Source of the DNA: Candidatus Tectimicrobiota bacterium
Lineage (GTDB): Bacteria; JACPSX01
Reading direction: 5' to 3'
Length of the DNA: 23,917 bases
Assembly (NCBI GenBank): GCA_016193065.1
Contig: JACPSX010000106.1
Span: 1 to 23,917, forward strand
Both the position numbers and the translations under genes were made by a program. Of this stretch, positions 1-6,966 are shown piece by piece (within the stretch, counting starts at the first letter, position 1; the number at the start of each line of letters is the position of its first letter). The notes beneath the pieces are model-generated. The model searched no databases and was not told the origin of the DNA. It worked only from the letters and a program-made list of their open reading frames with translations.

Positions 1-1
1 C

Positions 2-1147
2 CCCTTCCCGCCGGGGCTGCACGCCAGGCTGCTGCCGAACGGGAACCTCTTGTTCGCCGGCAGGAGCGGCAAGGTGGATCCTCCCGATCGGCCCGGCGTG
101 GGTAAGTACCCCATGGGCGGCGCCGCCGGGTGGCTCATCGAGATGGACTGGAACGGGAAGATCCTCTTCCAGTATCGCGACCCGAGCATGCACCATGACT
201 TCCACCCGATGCCCAACGGGAACTACATTTACGTGGCCTGGGATAAAGTGCCCAAGGACCTCCAGAACAAGGTACGCGGAGGCTACAAGGGGTCCGAGCA
301 CCACTCCGACGGGTCCATGTTCGCGGACAAGCTCGTGGAGGTCAACCCCAGGGGCGAGGTCGTCTGGGAATGGCGCGCCATCGATCACTTCGACGTGAAC
401 GTTGACATCATCGGGCCGGTCCACCCCCGAGAGGAATGGTCCCACTTCAACAACGTGGACGTGATGGAAAACGGCAACATCCTGACGGACGGCCGGCACC
501 TGGACAGCATGATGATCATCGACAAGAAGACCGGGAACATCATCTGGCGGTGGGGCAGCGTGGCCTACCTGGATGAGGGCGGGACGATCGAGTTCTGCCG
601 CGGCATCAACACCATGGGCGGCCAGCACGACTGCAATGAGATCCCCACGGGGTATCCCGGCGCGGGAAACATCATCTGCTACGACAACGGGATGTACGTG
701 GACGAGTCCCGAGCCGTCGAGGTGGACCCGAAGACGAACAAGGTCGTCTGGGAGTCGAAGCAGCACGGGAAGTATGCCCGGCTGGGTGGCATTGGGAGGA
801 AACACTTCTCGAACTTCATCAGCGGCGCGGAGAGGCTCCCCAACGGGAACACCCTGATCACGGACGGCGCCAACGGCCGCATCTTCGAGGTCACCCCGCA
901 GCAGGAGGTCGTCTGGGAGTACGTGAGCGGGTACTTCACGGCCCCCACCTACCAGGGAGCGATGTTCCGCTCTCACCGGTATGCTGTGGACTACGTGCCG
1001 CAGTTCAAGAACCTGAAGCCCGCCAGGGGTCCCGCCGTGGTGCCCCCGGACGTGTCGAAGTTCCGCGTGGCCCCGCAGGCCGAAAAGGCGAAGGAGGAAG
1101 GCAAGGAAAAAGAGGAAGAGCTGGCTCCTCGGATTCCCAGGTACTGA
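2..1147 (+). CDS. Arylsulfotransferase (ASST)-like beta-propeller protein, 5'-partial
   Basis: The reading frame is open from base 2 and already shows a propeller repeat (LPNGNLLFAGRSG) before the first possible start, so the N-terminus and any signal peptide lie outside the window. Seen: repeated blades of the form 'PNGN-L-D' followed by 'EV-P---VVWE', several His-containing turns (MHHDFHPMPNGN, WSHFNN, GGQHDCNE, GRKHFSNF), and a Lys/Glu-rich C-terminal tail ending PRIPRY. This matches the ASST/arylsulfotransferase fold, whose known members move sulfuryl groups between aryl compounds in the periplasm through an active-site His. I cannot assign the catalytic His without an alignment, so enzymatic activity is unproven. 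It is a paralog of the gene starting at 1525 and shares the same tail architecture. A strong hairpin at 1167-1190 ends the transcript. Confidence 0.85.
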   Translation, partial: PFPPGLHARLLPNGNLLFAGRSGKVDPPDRPGVGKYPMGGAAGWLIEMDWNGKILFQYRDPSMHHDFHPMPNGNYIYVAWDKVPKDLQNKVRGGYKGSEHHSDGSMFADKLVEVNPRGEVVWEWRAIDHFDVNVDIIGPVHPREEWSHFNNVDVMENGNILTDGRHLDSMMIIDKKTGNIIWRWGSVAYLDEGGTIEFCRGINTMGGQHDCNEIPTGYPGAGNIICYDNGMYVDESRAVEVDPKTNKVVWESKQHGKYARLGGIGRKHFSNFISGAERLPNGNTLITDGANGRIFEVTPQQEVVWEYVSGYFTAPTYQGAMFRSHRYAVDYVPQFKNLKPARGPAVVPPDVSKFRVAPQAEKAKEEGKEKEEELAPRIPRY

Positions 1148-1166
1148 TCAGCGGAAAGGAGTGGTT

Positions 1167-1190
1167 CGGGCGGGGAGAAATCCCCGCCCG
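1167..1190 (+). terminator. Rho-independent-type terminator hairpin
   Basis: A perfect 10-bp stem (CGGGCGGGGA / TCCCCGCCCG) closes a GAAA tetraloop 20 bases after the stop of the first propeller gene. It is followed by ACGTTTCCCC, a weak T tract. It separates that gene from the promoter region of the next unit. Confidence 0.75.
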
Positions 1191-1276
1191 ACGTTTCCCC
1201 GGATTAAGTCAAGAACCTGCATCCGCTATCGACGGGCCCATTCCTGCCGGGAGACTCTTAGCCAGGCCGGCACCGT

Positions 1277-1323
1277 GTTACTTCTCGGTAACCATCCCCC
1301 TCTGAGAGTTTCGCTTCGGTAAC
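1277..1323. promoter_or_regulatory. Paired palindromic upstream activator sites, unit 1
   Basis: Two 16-bp sites, GTTACTTCTCGGTAAC (1277-1292) and GTTTCGCTTCGGTAAC (1308-1323), start 31 bp apart. Each is an imperfect inverted repeat of the family found at five other places in the window. The second ends 75 bp before the sigma-54 promoter at 1398, a normal distance for enhancer sites bound by a sigma-54 activator. Confidence 0.75.
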
Positions 1324-1397
1324 GGCTGCTTCATGCCTCCTGGGCTCACATCGGCCGCTAGACCCCTTTTTCCAACGGATTCATTGGGTTGCCCGGG

Positions 1398-1413
1398 TGG
1401 CATGATCATTGCT
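1398..1413 (+). promoter_or_regulatory. Sigma-54 (-24/-12) promoter for ASST-2 and the radical SAM gene
   Basis: TGGCATGATCATTGCT matches the sigma-54 consensus TGGCACG-N4-TTGCW at all key GG and GC positions with correct spacing. The predicted start of transcription is near 1424, giving a leader of about 100 nt before the ATG at 1525. Confidence 0.8.
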
Positions 1414-1524
1414 GCGAGAGGAAAGAAGGAGGGAGATGTTTCGCTCCTACATAGGGAGAAGGAAGTTGGGATAACAATCATTTCAACAGGGAAATGAAGA
1501 GTCCATTTTACAGGGAGCTATACG

Positions 1525-3015
1525 ATGAAAAAGCTTTTCCTCATACTGGCAATATCTTCCTTGGCATTGATTCCGGCAACGCTTCTTGCATTTCCAACCG
1601 TCTACCCGACCGGAACAACGATCTACAAGCCTGAGAAGTGCTGGAATGGCTACACAGTTTTGCAGAACGCCGGAATCAAGTGGACGGAAGGCCGGGAAGG
1701 CGGCACTGTTTTGATCGACATGAACGGAAACGTTCTCAGCGAGTGGCCGAACATTCATTTCTTTCCGGCCAAGATTTTGCCCGGCGGCCACATCATGGGA
1801 TACATGGGATCCGACGGACCCGGTCACGAGTCGTCCAAGAAGCTGGTCCAGATGGACTGGAACGGCAATGTTGTCTGGCAGTTTGAGATGGCCGGGCAGG
1901 AACACGACTTCCAGAGAGAAGGAAACCCCGTCGGCTACTACGCGCCCGGCATGGAGCCCAAGGTCGACCGGGGAAACACCCTGACCCTCGTCTACAGGAA
2001 GAACATCAAGAAGCCCCAGATCAGCCCCCAGCCTCTGACGGACACGGCGTTCCTGGAAGTGACCTGGGACGGGAGGGTCGTCTGGGAGTGGCTGCAGAGC
2101 GATCACTTCGAGGAGATGGAGTTCAGCGAGGAGGCCAGGAACGCCATGTCCCGATCTCCGAGCGGAGGGGACTGGGCCCACATCAACAACATGAACGTCC
2201 TCGGTCCCAACACGTGGTACGACATGGGCGACCAGCGCTTCCACCCCGACAACATCATCTATGACGCCCGGGTTCTCAACATTATAGCCATCATCGACAA
2301 GAAGACCGGCAAGCTCGTCTGGAAGGTGGGTCCGGATTACACCGCGACTCCGGCCCTGCGGAAGCTCGGGCAGATCATCGGCCCCCATCAGGCCCACATG
2401 ATCCCCAGGGGGCTCCCGGGGGAGGGGAACATCCTGGTTTTCGACAACGGGGGCTTCGCAGGGTACGGTAACCCGAATCCCGGCTCCCCGACCGGCATGT
2501 ACAACGCCCTCCGGGATTACTCCCGGGTCATCGAGTTTGATCCGGTGACGATGGAGATCGTCTGGGAGTATTCCATGAGGGCTGCGGGCCACCTGCCGAG
2601 AATCGAGGGCCACAAGTTTTACAGCCCCTACATGAGCGGGGCCCAGCGGCTCCCCAACGGCAACACTCTGATCACGGAAGCTGCCTCGGGTCGCGTTTTT
2701 GAGGTAACTCCGGAGCGGGAGATCGTCTGGGAGTTCGTAAGCCCGTTCTTCTACCCGGGGAACCAGGGGATTGGCGGGGACCCCACACGCCAGTATCCAC
2801 CCATCAACCATCTGTATCGAGCCTACCGGGTCCCTTACGGGTGGGTTCCGCAGGTGAAAAAGCCCAAGGAAACGTCCGTGATTCCTCCTCCCAACTCAGA
2901 ATTGCGGGTCCCTCAGAGCGCGCCGGCGACGTCTGTGAAGCCCGCGGAGACGCAGAGACCCGCCAGGAAAGAGGAGAGGGAAGAAGAACAGTATCCCCAA
3001 CCCCTGAGATATTAG
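1525..3015 (+). CDS. Secreted ASST-like beta-propeller protein (paralog 2)
   Basis: The 496-aa protein starts with a Sec-type signal peptide: Lys2-Lys3, a hydrophobic core at about 4-21, and likely cleavage after Ala22. It is therefore exported, probably to the periplasm. The rest is a six-bladed-type propeller with repeated 'DMNGNVLSEWP', 'DWNGNVVWQFE', 'DPVTMEIVWEY' and 'PNGNTLITEA' blades and His-rich turns (GQEHDF, WAHINN, GPHQAHM), typical of the arylsulfotransferase family. The C-terminal tail is Pro-rich then Lys/Arg/Glu-rich and ends PQPLRY, like the upstream paralog. The ATG at 1525 is preceded by CAGGGAGC as ribosome site. A sigma-54 promoter with paired activator sites lies upstream, and the radical SAM gene follows 48 bases after the stop, so they are probably co-transcribed. 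Sulfotransferase activity is inference; a non-catalytic propeller is possible. Confidence 0.88.
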   Translation: MKKLFLILAISSLALIPATLLAFPTVYPTGTTIYKPEKCWNGYTVLQNAGIKWTEGREGGTVLIDMNGNVLSEWPNIHFFPAKILPGGHIMGYMGSDGPGHESSKKLVQMDWNGNVVWQFEMAGQEHDFQREGNPVGYYAPGMEPKVDRGNTLTLVYRKNIKKPQISPQPLTDTAFLEVTWDGRVVWEWLQSDHFEEMEFSEEARNAMSRSPSGGDWAHINNMNVLGPNTWYDMGDQRFHPDNIIYDARVLNIIAIIDKKTGKLVWKVGPDYTATPALRKLGQIIGPHQAHMIPRGLPGEGNILVFDNGGFAGYGNPNPGSPTGMYNALRDYSRVIEFDPVTMEIVWEYSMRAAGHLPRIEGHKFYSPYMSGAQRLPNGNTLITEAASGRVFEVTPEREIVWEFVSPFFYPGNQGIGGDPTRQYPPINHLYRAYRVPYGWVPQVKKPKETSVIPPPNSELRVPQSAPATSVKPAETQRPARKEEREEEQYPQPLRY

Positions 3016-3063
3016 TTGCCCAGATGTCAGAACGGAATATCGACATCCGGCGGTTACACGCGC

Positions 3064-4161
3064 ATGTTCGGCCATCTTGTGGAGTGGGTGAAAGAGCAGG
3101 TACGCGGGAGGCAGTTCGAGGCCGTTCAGATCGAGGTGACCTCCCGCTGCATCCAGCGCTGCGTCATGTGCCCGAGAGTCGCCCTGGCGGACCGTTGGCC
3201 GGAGCTGGATCTCCCCTGGGAAGCCTTCCAGCGCAGCGCCCGGGCTTTCCACCGGACAAAGTTCGTCTACCTCCAGGGGTGGGGAGAGCCTCTCCTCCAC
3301 CCCCGCCTCTATGACATGATCGCCCTGGCCAAAGACGCCGGGTGCCGGGTGGGATTTACCAGCAACGGCATGCTTCTGGATCTGCTTGCAGGCAAGCGGC
3401 TCCTGGCCCTGGACCTGGACCTCCTGGCCATCTCCATTGCCGGCGCCACCCGGCGCACGCACGAGAGCATCCGGGTCGGCTCGGACTTCCCCACGGTCCT
3501 GGACAACGTTCGCCGGTTCCTGATCTTGAAGGCAAAGCAGCGCAGCAGGAAGCCGAAGGTCGAGATCTTCTTTCTCATGACGAAAACCAACATGGCCGAG
3601 CTGCCTCAGGCAGTGGATCTTGCTGCATCCCTGGGAGTGGACGAACTGGTGGCCACCAACCTGGATTACGCCGTCACGCCCGAGCATGACGATCTCAAGG
3701 CGTTCTCCTGGAAGCCTCAGAAGAGCCCCTTCGTTTGGTTCCTAGAGGAGGCGAGGAAGAGAGCTCAACGAGCCGGTCTTAGCTTCCGCCCCTATCCGCT
3801 GGATCCCGAGGAGGCGGCCGTCTGTGAGGCCAACCCGACGAAGATCCTGTTCATTTCCTGCGACGGCTGGGTGTCGCCCTGCAACTACATGGGCCTGCCT
3901 GGGCGGAGCGACGTCCCGCGGCGCTTTGGAGGCCTGTCGTTGACGGTTCCCCGTCTTCGGTTCGGGAACGTCCTGGATCAAGAGCTGCTGGAGATATGGG
4001 AGAGTCCAGCCTACCGGGCGTTTCGCCGGCAGTTCGAGGAGCGCCTTGTAGGGAACCTGATGCGGGCGCTCAGCGCGACCGTAGGCAGCGGGTCAGTTTC
4101 CAATCAAAAGGTGCCGCCGCCCGAGCCCTGCCGCACCTGCTACAAGCTCTACGGATTGTGA
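3064..4161 (+). CDS. Radical SAM protein with SPASM-like C-terminal cysteines
   Basis: This 365-aa protein carries the radical SAM [4Fe-4S] motif CxxxCxxC at Cys29, Cys33 and Cys36 (SRCIQRCVMCPR), then a 'GWGEPLLHP' segment and 'GFTSNGMLL' as in the family barrel. Near the C-terminus Cys266 and Cys273 (ISCDGWVSPCNY) and Cys356/Cys359 (EPCRTCYKL) resemble the SPASM/twitch auxiliary-cluster arrangement of peptide- and protein-modifying members. I chose ATG 3064; the frame is open back to a TTG at 3016, but that start abuts the previous stop and adds no conserved sequence. No strong ribosome site is visible, so translation may be coupled to the propeller gene. Context suggests modification of a co-regulated exported protein, but the substrate is unknown. 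Confidence 0.85.
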   Translation: MFGHLVEWVKEQVRGRQFEAVQIEVTSRCIQRCVMCPRVALADRWPELDLPWEAFQRSARAFHRTKFVYLQGWGEPLLHPRLYDMIALAKDAGCRVGFTSNGMLLDLLAGKRLLALDLDLLAISIAGATRRTHESIRVGSDFPTVLDNVRRFLILKAKQRSRKPKVEIFFLMTKTNMAELPQAVDLAASLGVDELVATNLDYAVTPEHDDLKAFSWKPQKSPFVWFLEEARKRAQRAGLSFRPYPLDPEEAAVCEANPTKILFISCDGWVSPCNYMGLPGRSDVPRRFGGLSLTVPRLRFGNVLDQELLEIWESPAYRAFRRQFEERLVGNLMRALSATVGSGSVSNQKVPPPEPCRTCYKLYGL

Positions 4162-4177
4162 CCCCTTTGAGATCCCG

Positions 4178-4215
4178 GTTACCGTGCGGTAACGGAAACG
4201 TTTCCGGCCGGTAAC
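4178..4215. promoter_or_regulatory. Paired palindromic upstream activator sites, unit 2
   Basis: GTTACCGTGCGGTAAC (4178-4193) is a perfect 7-bp inverted repeat with a 2-bp centre. GTTTCCGGCCGGTAAC (4200-4215) follows 22 bp later, the closest spacing of the six pairs. The second site ends 75 bp before the sigma-54 box at 4290, the same distance as in unit 1. Confidence 0.8.
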
Positions 4216-4289
4216 TCTCCCCTGCACACTCTTTCTCCCTTTTAACGTAACCCCGCTTTTTCCCATGGGGTTCTCCAGGGTTGTCCAAA

Positions 4290-4305
4290 CGGCATGGTCA
4301 TTGCT
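4290..4305 (+). promoter_or_regulatory. Sigma-54 promoter for tatA
   Basis: CGGCATGGTCATTGCT keeps the -24 GG and -12 GC with the correct 10-base spacing. The predicted transcription start is near 4316, about 108 nt before the tatA ATG. Confidence 0.78.
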
Positions 4306-4423
4306 TGAAAAGTTCATTGAAAAAGTGTGCTTGACCCTAAACTTGCCTGGAGCAATCTCAAGAAGGAAGAAGACCAACAACGGCGAGGGAAAAGGCCGCG
4401 GTTTGATGTTGGGAGGTGAGCGG

Positions 4424-4603
4424 ATGTTTGGACTGGGACTCCCTGAACTGATCATTATTCTGGTGATCGGCATGATCTTCTTCGGGGTGGGCAAGTTGCC
4501 TGAACTGGGCGGAAATCTTGGGAAGTGCATCCACAATTTTCGCAAAGCTCATAAAGAACTCGAAGAAGTCGATGCACCAAAAGAAGAGAAAAAACAAACA
4601 TAA
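4424..4603 (+). CDS. tatA: Twin-arginine translocase subunit TatA/TatE family
   Basis: The 59-aa protein has the TatA layout: a short N-terminus ([11 protein letters not shown]), one membrane helix at about residues 6-21, the hinge [11 protein letters not shown], an amphipathic helix ([17 protein letters not shown]) and a charged tail. TatA forms the protein-conducting part of the Tat pathway for folded, cofactor-bearing proteins. The start at 4424 is supported by GGGAGGTGAG just upstream and by the fit to family N-termini; longer in-frame extensions have no TatA character. The gene stands alone, without tatB or tatC nearby, but has its own sigma-54 promoter and activator sites. Two Tat-dependent molybdoenzymes under the same type of promoter lie further downstream, so it probably boosts export capacity for them. 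Confidence 0.9.
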   Translation: MFGLGLPELIIILVIGMIFFGVGKLPELGGNLGKCIHNFRKAHKELEEVDAPKEEKKQT

Positions 4604-4794
4604 CGGCCTGAGTGATATCCCCCACTCTCTGGGTCGAGTCCCCCTCATTTCGGCGGCTTGCACTTTGCTTACTGATTCATTTCCTTCAGACTCCTCAAGG
4701 AAGAATCAACTATCTCAAATAGATAGGTCGTGCCCATATCTTTCCCGTTTATGAATCTCAAGTAGGCATGGTTCTTGCGATTCCAATATTGACA

Positions 4795-5032
4795 TGAGAC
4801 CAGGGAAGGGTTTCACGTCTTCTTTCTCTGTATAGCGATCCAGCGAAGCAGGGTCACCGCTTGATTCGCTAAACCGCACGTCAACTGTTCTGCTCTCCAC
4901 CCTTCCTCGGGTAAGATCAAGATCAACCATCCCTATGTTCTTTTGGAAAGGGGGTGCCGCCGAGAAGCCCATAAGCCTGCATGCGTCCACTAGGGTCTCA
5001 TTGCTGGGGTTAAGTCTCTGGAGGAACGTACG
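4795..5032 (+). repeat. Upstream segment shared with 12081-12320 (small-protein family, copy A)
   Basis: From about 4795 to the ATG at 5033 the sequence is recognisably homologous to about 12081-12320. Shared stretches include the ACCAGGGA start, AGCAGGGTCA, a CTGTTCTGCTCT/CACCCT block, TCGGGAAGATCAAGAT-like, and GGTGCCGCCGAGGAG-like, in the same order. Thus the repeated unit is larger than the ORF and includes about 240 bp of untranslated upstream DNA. The rest of the gap from 4604 to 4794 shows nothing I can assign. Confidence 0.6.
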
Positions 5033-5365
5033 ATGGAACAATCTCTTGCTGATGGTTGCTTCACTCAGGACCGCAAGCACTTTTACCTCGAGTTCCTGGA
5101 ATTTGTCCACCGGTATCCCGAAATGAAGGTTTCCCTTTACGTCCCCCGAAATGACCTGCCCCTCCTGGCTAAAAAGGAGTGTTCCTCCATTGTCTGCGAT
5201 CTACTGGACCTCTGCGAATCCGGCCGGCTCACCCTTATCGGAACGATGCCCAGACCTCATCTGCTCGAATATCTTCGTGGAGTCGGAAAAGGCCAGAGCA
5301 ACCCGATCCTCTTCCAAGAGGAACGAGTAGGACGTTATACGGATTCTCACCCGGGTGTGGCGTGA
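5033..5365 (+). CDS. Unrecognised ~110-aa family protein, copy A
   Basis: The 110-aa product is closely related to the proteins at 8798-9133 (minus) and 12321-12653. Conserved features are the N-terminus M(E/D)QSL--G-F-Q-RK-FY-EFLEF, then RYPE, a LYVP-ND-PLLA block, an EC-SIV motif and LCESGRL---G-MPR-HLL-YLR. Differences between copies fall largely at third codon positions of this frame, and a GGAGGAAC ribosome site is kept before each start, so it is a real coding frame. There is no signal peptide or membrane segment. I do not recognise a known domain; the alternating beta/alpha look (SLYVP, PLLA, ESGRLTLIG) suggests a small soluble alpha/beta fold. The end differs from the other copies (HPGVA) and the following DNA is rearranged. 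Confidence 0.65.
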   Translation: MEQSLADGCFTQDRKHFYLEFLEFVHRYPEMKVSLYVPRNDLPLLAKKECSSIVCDLLDLCESGRLTLIGTMPRPHLLEYLRGVGKGQSNPILFQEERVGRYTDSHPGVA

Positions 5366-5469
5366 GAGGCTGAACCGATTTCTGGGAGGACTCTGGAACC
5401 TTGCCTGCTACTCCCGGGTCTAATAAATAAAAAATATACGCGTTGCGAAGCTCACGAAGAGGAGTCGCG

Positions 5470-5706
5470 ATGGCGCGAACCATGAAAGCATTCGTGGTGA
5501 GGCGGATCGGCGAAGTGGGGAGGATGGAGAAGCCGGTTCCCGAACCAGGTCTGAACGATGGCATCGTGAAGACCACGGCGGCGCTCCTCTGTACCTCCGA
5601 TGTGCATACCGTAGCGGGTGCAATTGGGGAACGGACTGATCTTACGCTGGGCTATGAGGCCGTAGGGATTATTTTCAAGCTTAAGCCCTTGATCTCTTTT
5701 GAGTAA
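5470..5706 (+). pseudogene. Zinc-type alcohol dehydrogenase, N-terminal fragment
   Basis: After an AAGAGGAG ribosome site, the frame encodes about 78 residues. They match the N-terminus of medium-chain, isopropanol-type alcohol dehydrogenases: MKAFVVRRIGEVG-MEKP-PEPG, then the zinc-binding start CTSDVHTVAGAIGERTDL, then LGYEAVGII. The family normally continues for about 350 residues. Here it breaks off right after the 'EAVG' region with FKLKPLISFE and a stop, so the remaining catalytic and Rossmann domains are absent. The usual 'GHEAVG' is 'GYEAVG', losing the zinc-ligand position normally held by that His region. This is a truncated relic in a rearranged stretch. Confidence 0.75.
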
Positions 5707-5740
5707 TATGCGTCCTACTACCGCATATGGGAGGAGCGTC

Positions 5741-5950
5741 ATGAAGTGCGAGCGCTGCTTGGGCCCGATGGTTTCCGAACGTGTGCTGTACCAGGGCAGG
5801 GTATTCCACATGTGGAAGTGCCTGATGTGCGGCGACCTCATCGACTGGATCATCCTGTTGAACCGATCGGATCCTTCCCTGGTGGAGGAAGCGTTGAACG
5901 AGAAAAGCGAAGAAATGTTTCAAGAGGAGGTCCGCTCCCACTGTGCCTGA
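5741..5950 (+). CDS. Small zinc-ribbon-like protein
   Basis: The 69-aa protein starts MKCERCLGPMVSER and has a second pair CLMC about 25 residues later, giving CxxC...CxxC, the pattern of a small zinc ribbon. After that it is hydrophobic (DLIDWIILLN) then acidic. A strong GGGAGGAGC site precedes the ATG at 5741, which I prefer over the in-frame upstream ATG. Similar 'MKCPRC-G-MV' short proteins are common and uncharacterised. It lies between the truncated dehydrogenase and a truncated small-protein copy, so it may have been carried there by rearrangement. Function unknown. Confidence 0.6.
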   Translation: MKCERCLGPMVSERVLYQGRVFHMWKCLMCGDLIDWIILLNRSDPSLVEEALNEKSEEMFQEEVRSHCA

Positions 5951-5957
5951 GGAACGT

Positions 5958-6047
5958 ATGATGGATCAGTCCCTCTCTGCTGGTTGCTTCACTCAGGACC
6001 GCAAGCACTTCCGCACCCGCGCCATCATGACCACACTCCCGAGGTAA
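5958..6047 (+). pseudogene. Truncated small-protein family copy (copy D)
   Basis: GAGGAACGT-ATGATG starts a frame whose first 18 codons (MMDQSLSAGCFTQDRKHF) match copies A, B and C. At about 6011 the DNA switches to unrelated sequence, which is the 3' end of the opposite-strand acyltransferase gene. The frame ends eleven foreign codons later. It is a broken fourth copy and marks a recombination junction. Confidence 0.7.
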
Positions 6048-6966
6048 AAGGCCAGAGGATCGGGTGCCCCTGCCGCCGGTACTCGCAGAATTCATACCGG
6101 AGGAACGGATAGCCTCCCCACTTCTCCTTGAACCGTCTGATCCCTTCATTTACCCCCAACCCGAGATGAATGTAACCCTTTCCACGTTCCCTGGCGAGAT
6201 TCACCATTTCGAACTTCTCCTTGAACCGTCTGATCCCTTCATTTACCCCCAACCCAAGATGAATGTAACCCTTTCCACGTTCCCTGGCGAGATTCACCAT
6301 TTCGAGAAACATGAGGTCCGAGGCGCCGGGAACATAGTGTCTCTTGGAATGGCAGCCCACCACATAGGTGGCAAAGTTCTGCGCGCCAAGCTCAACCACG
6401 TAAAAAGCCGACACCTTCCCTTCCCGGTTCCAGACGGTTAAAACCGCTGCGGTGGCCGATTTAGCTGTATACTCCTCCATACTGAGGAAAAGCCTTTCGA
6501 TTCGGGGGCCCGGTTTCTCCCTCTTCAGAAATTCAGAGATGACGTCCTGGTGGGCTTTCCCGATCCCTGTGCCCCGCACAACCGCCAGATCCCTAGCGGC
6601 CTTGTCAACGATCCGCTGGAGGGGTTTCTTCAGCTCGAATCCCTGGAGTTCCAGTTTATAGTAGGAGTCACTTTCTCTCTCCTGGCGCAGGTGTACCATT
6701 CCCGGAGGAACCTCGGGGACGATGAACCATAAGTATTCGGGTTGAAAGGTCTTCATGATGCCATGGACGACCCTCTCGAAATCCGTGCCGGCAAAGTTAC
6801 CTGTAATGGGATACCCCACAAGGATAAGCCAGTTGTCCTTTGCGAAGAAGACATAGTCATCGATGAGAAATGGTTCTCCCCGTGAGATGAGGGCCATCAA
6901 GCTCACGGTGTGCTCGGGAACATAGGCGTTGGCCAGAATGTATCTCTCTTCATCCGGTGAGATCAT
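6025..6966 (-). CDS. GNAT/FemAB-like acyltransferase with internal duplication
   Basis: The 313-aa protein shares its whole length with the gene just upstream on the same strand (AYVPEH, ISR-EP, DYV, YYKLEL/YYRLDL, HYVPGASDL, LGLGVNEGI-FK-KW-G-PF--YEFC). The C-terminal half, with 'GASDL---E', 'HLGLG' and 'RFKEKWGG', resembles GNAT/FemAB-type acetyl- or aminoacyl-transferases. Its start overlaps the upstream stop by four bases (ATGA), so the two are translationally coupled. A 31-residue block near the C-terminus is present twice because of a 93-bp tandem repeat (6121-6306). The extra copy falls in the conserved acyl-CoA-binding-like region and could impair folding. The 3' end lies against a recombination junction with the truncated copy at 5958. 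The substrate is unknown. Confidence 0.65.
   Translation of the reverse strand: MISPDEERYILANAYVPEHTVSLMALISRGEPFLIDDYVFFAKDNWLILVGYPITGNFAGTDFERVVHGIMKTFQPEYLWFIVPEVPPGMVHLRQERESDSYYKLELQGFELKKPLQRIVDKAARDLAVVRGTGIGKAHQDVISEFLKREKPGPRIERLFLSMEEYTAKSATAAVLTVWNREGKVSAFYVVELGAQNFATYVVGCHSKRHYVPGASDLMFLEMVNLARERGKGYIHLGLGVNEGIRRFKEKFEMVNLARERGKGYIHLGLGVNEGIRRFKEKWGGYPFLRYEFCEYRRQGHPILWPFTSGVWS
6121..6306. repeat. 93-bp tandem duplication inside the acyltransferase gene
   Basis: Bases 6121-6213 and 6214-6306 are nearly identical head-to-tail copies that differ at two positions (CCCGAG versus CCCAAG, and the last base). The length is a multiple of three, so the reading frame is kept and 31 residues are repeated. 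The paralog at 6963-7865 has the block once. Confidence 0.9.

Noticed and set aside
1436-1474. Twelve-codon frame MFRSYIGRRKLG in the ASST-2 leader
   Set aside because: The Shine-Dalgarno-like GGAGG is only about three bases before the ATG, and there is no overlap or coupling to the next gene.
2460-2480. Single GGTAAC half-sites inside genes (near 2467, 8420, 11547, 23765)
   Set aside because: They are isolated, not part of a 16-bp palindrome, and have no partner or sigma-54 box at the right distance.
1483-2811. Minus-strand open frame of about 442 codons opposite ASST-2
   Set aside because: The plus-strand frame has a signal peptide and propeller repeats; the antisense frame has none of these.
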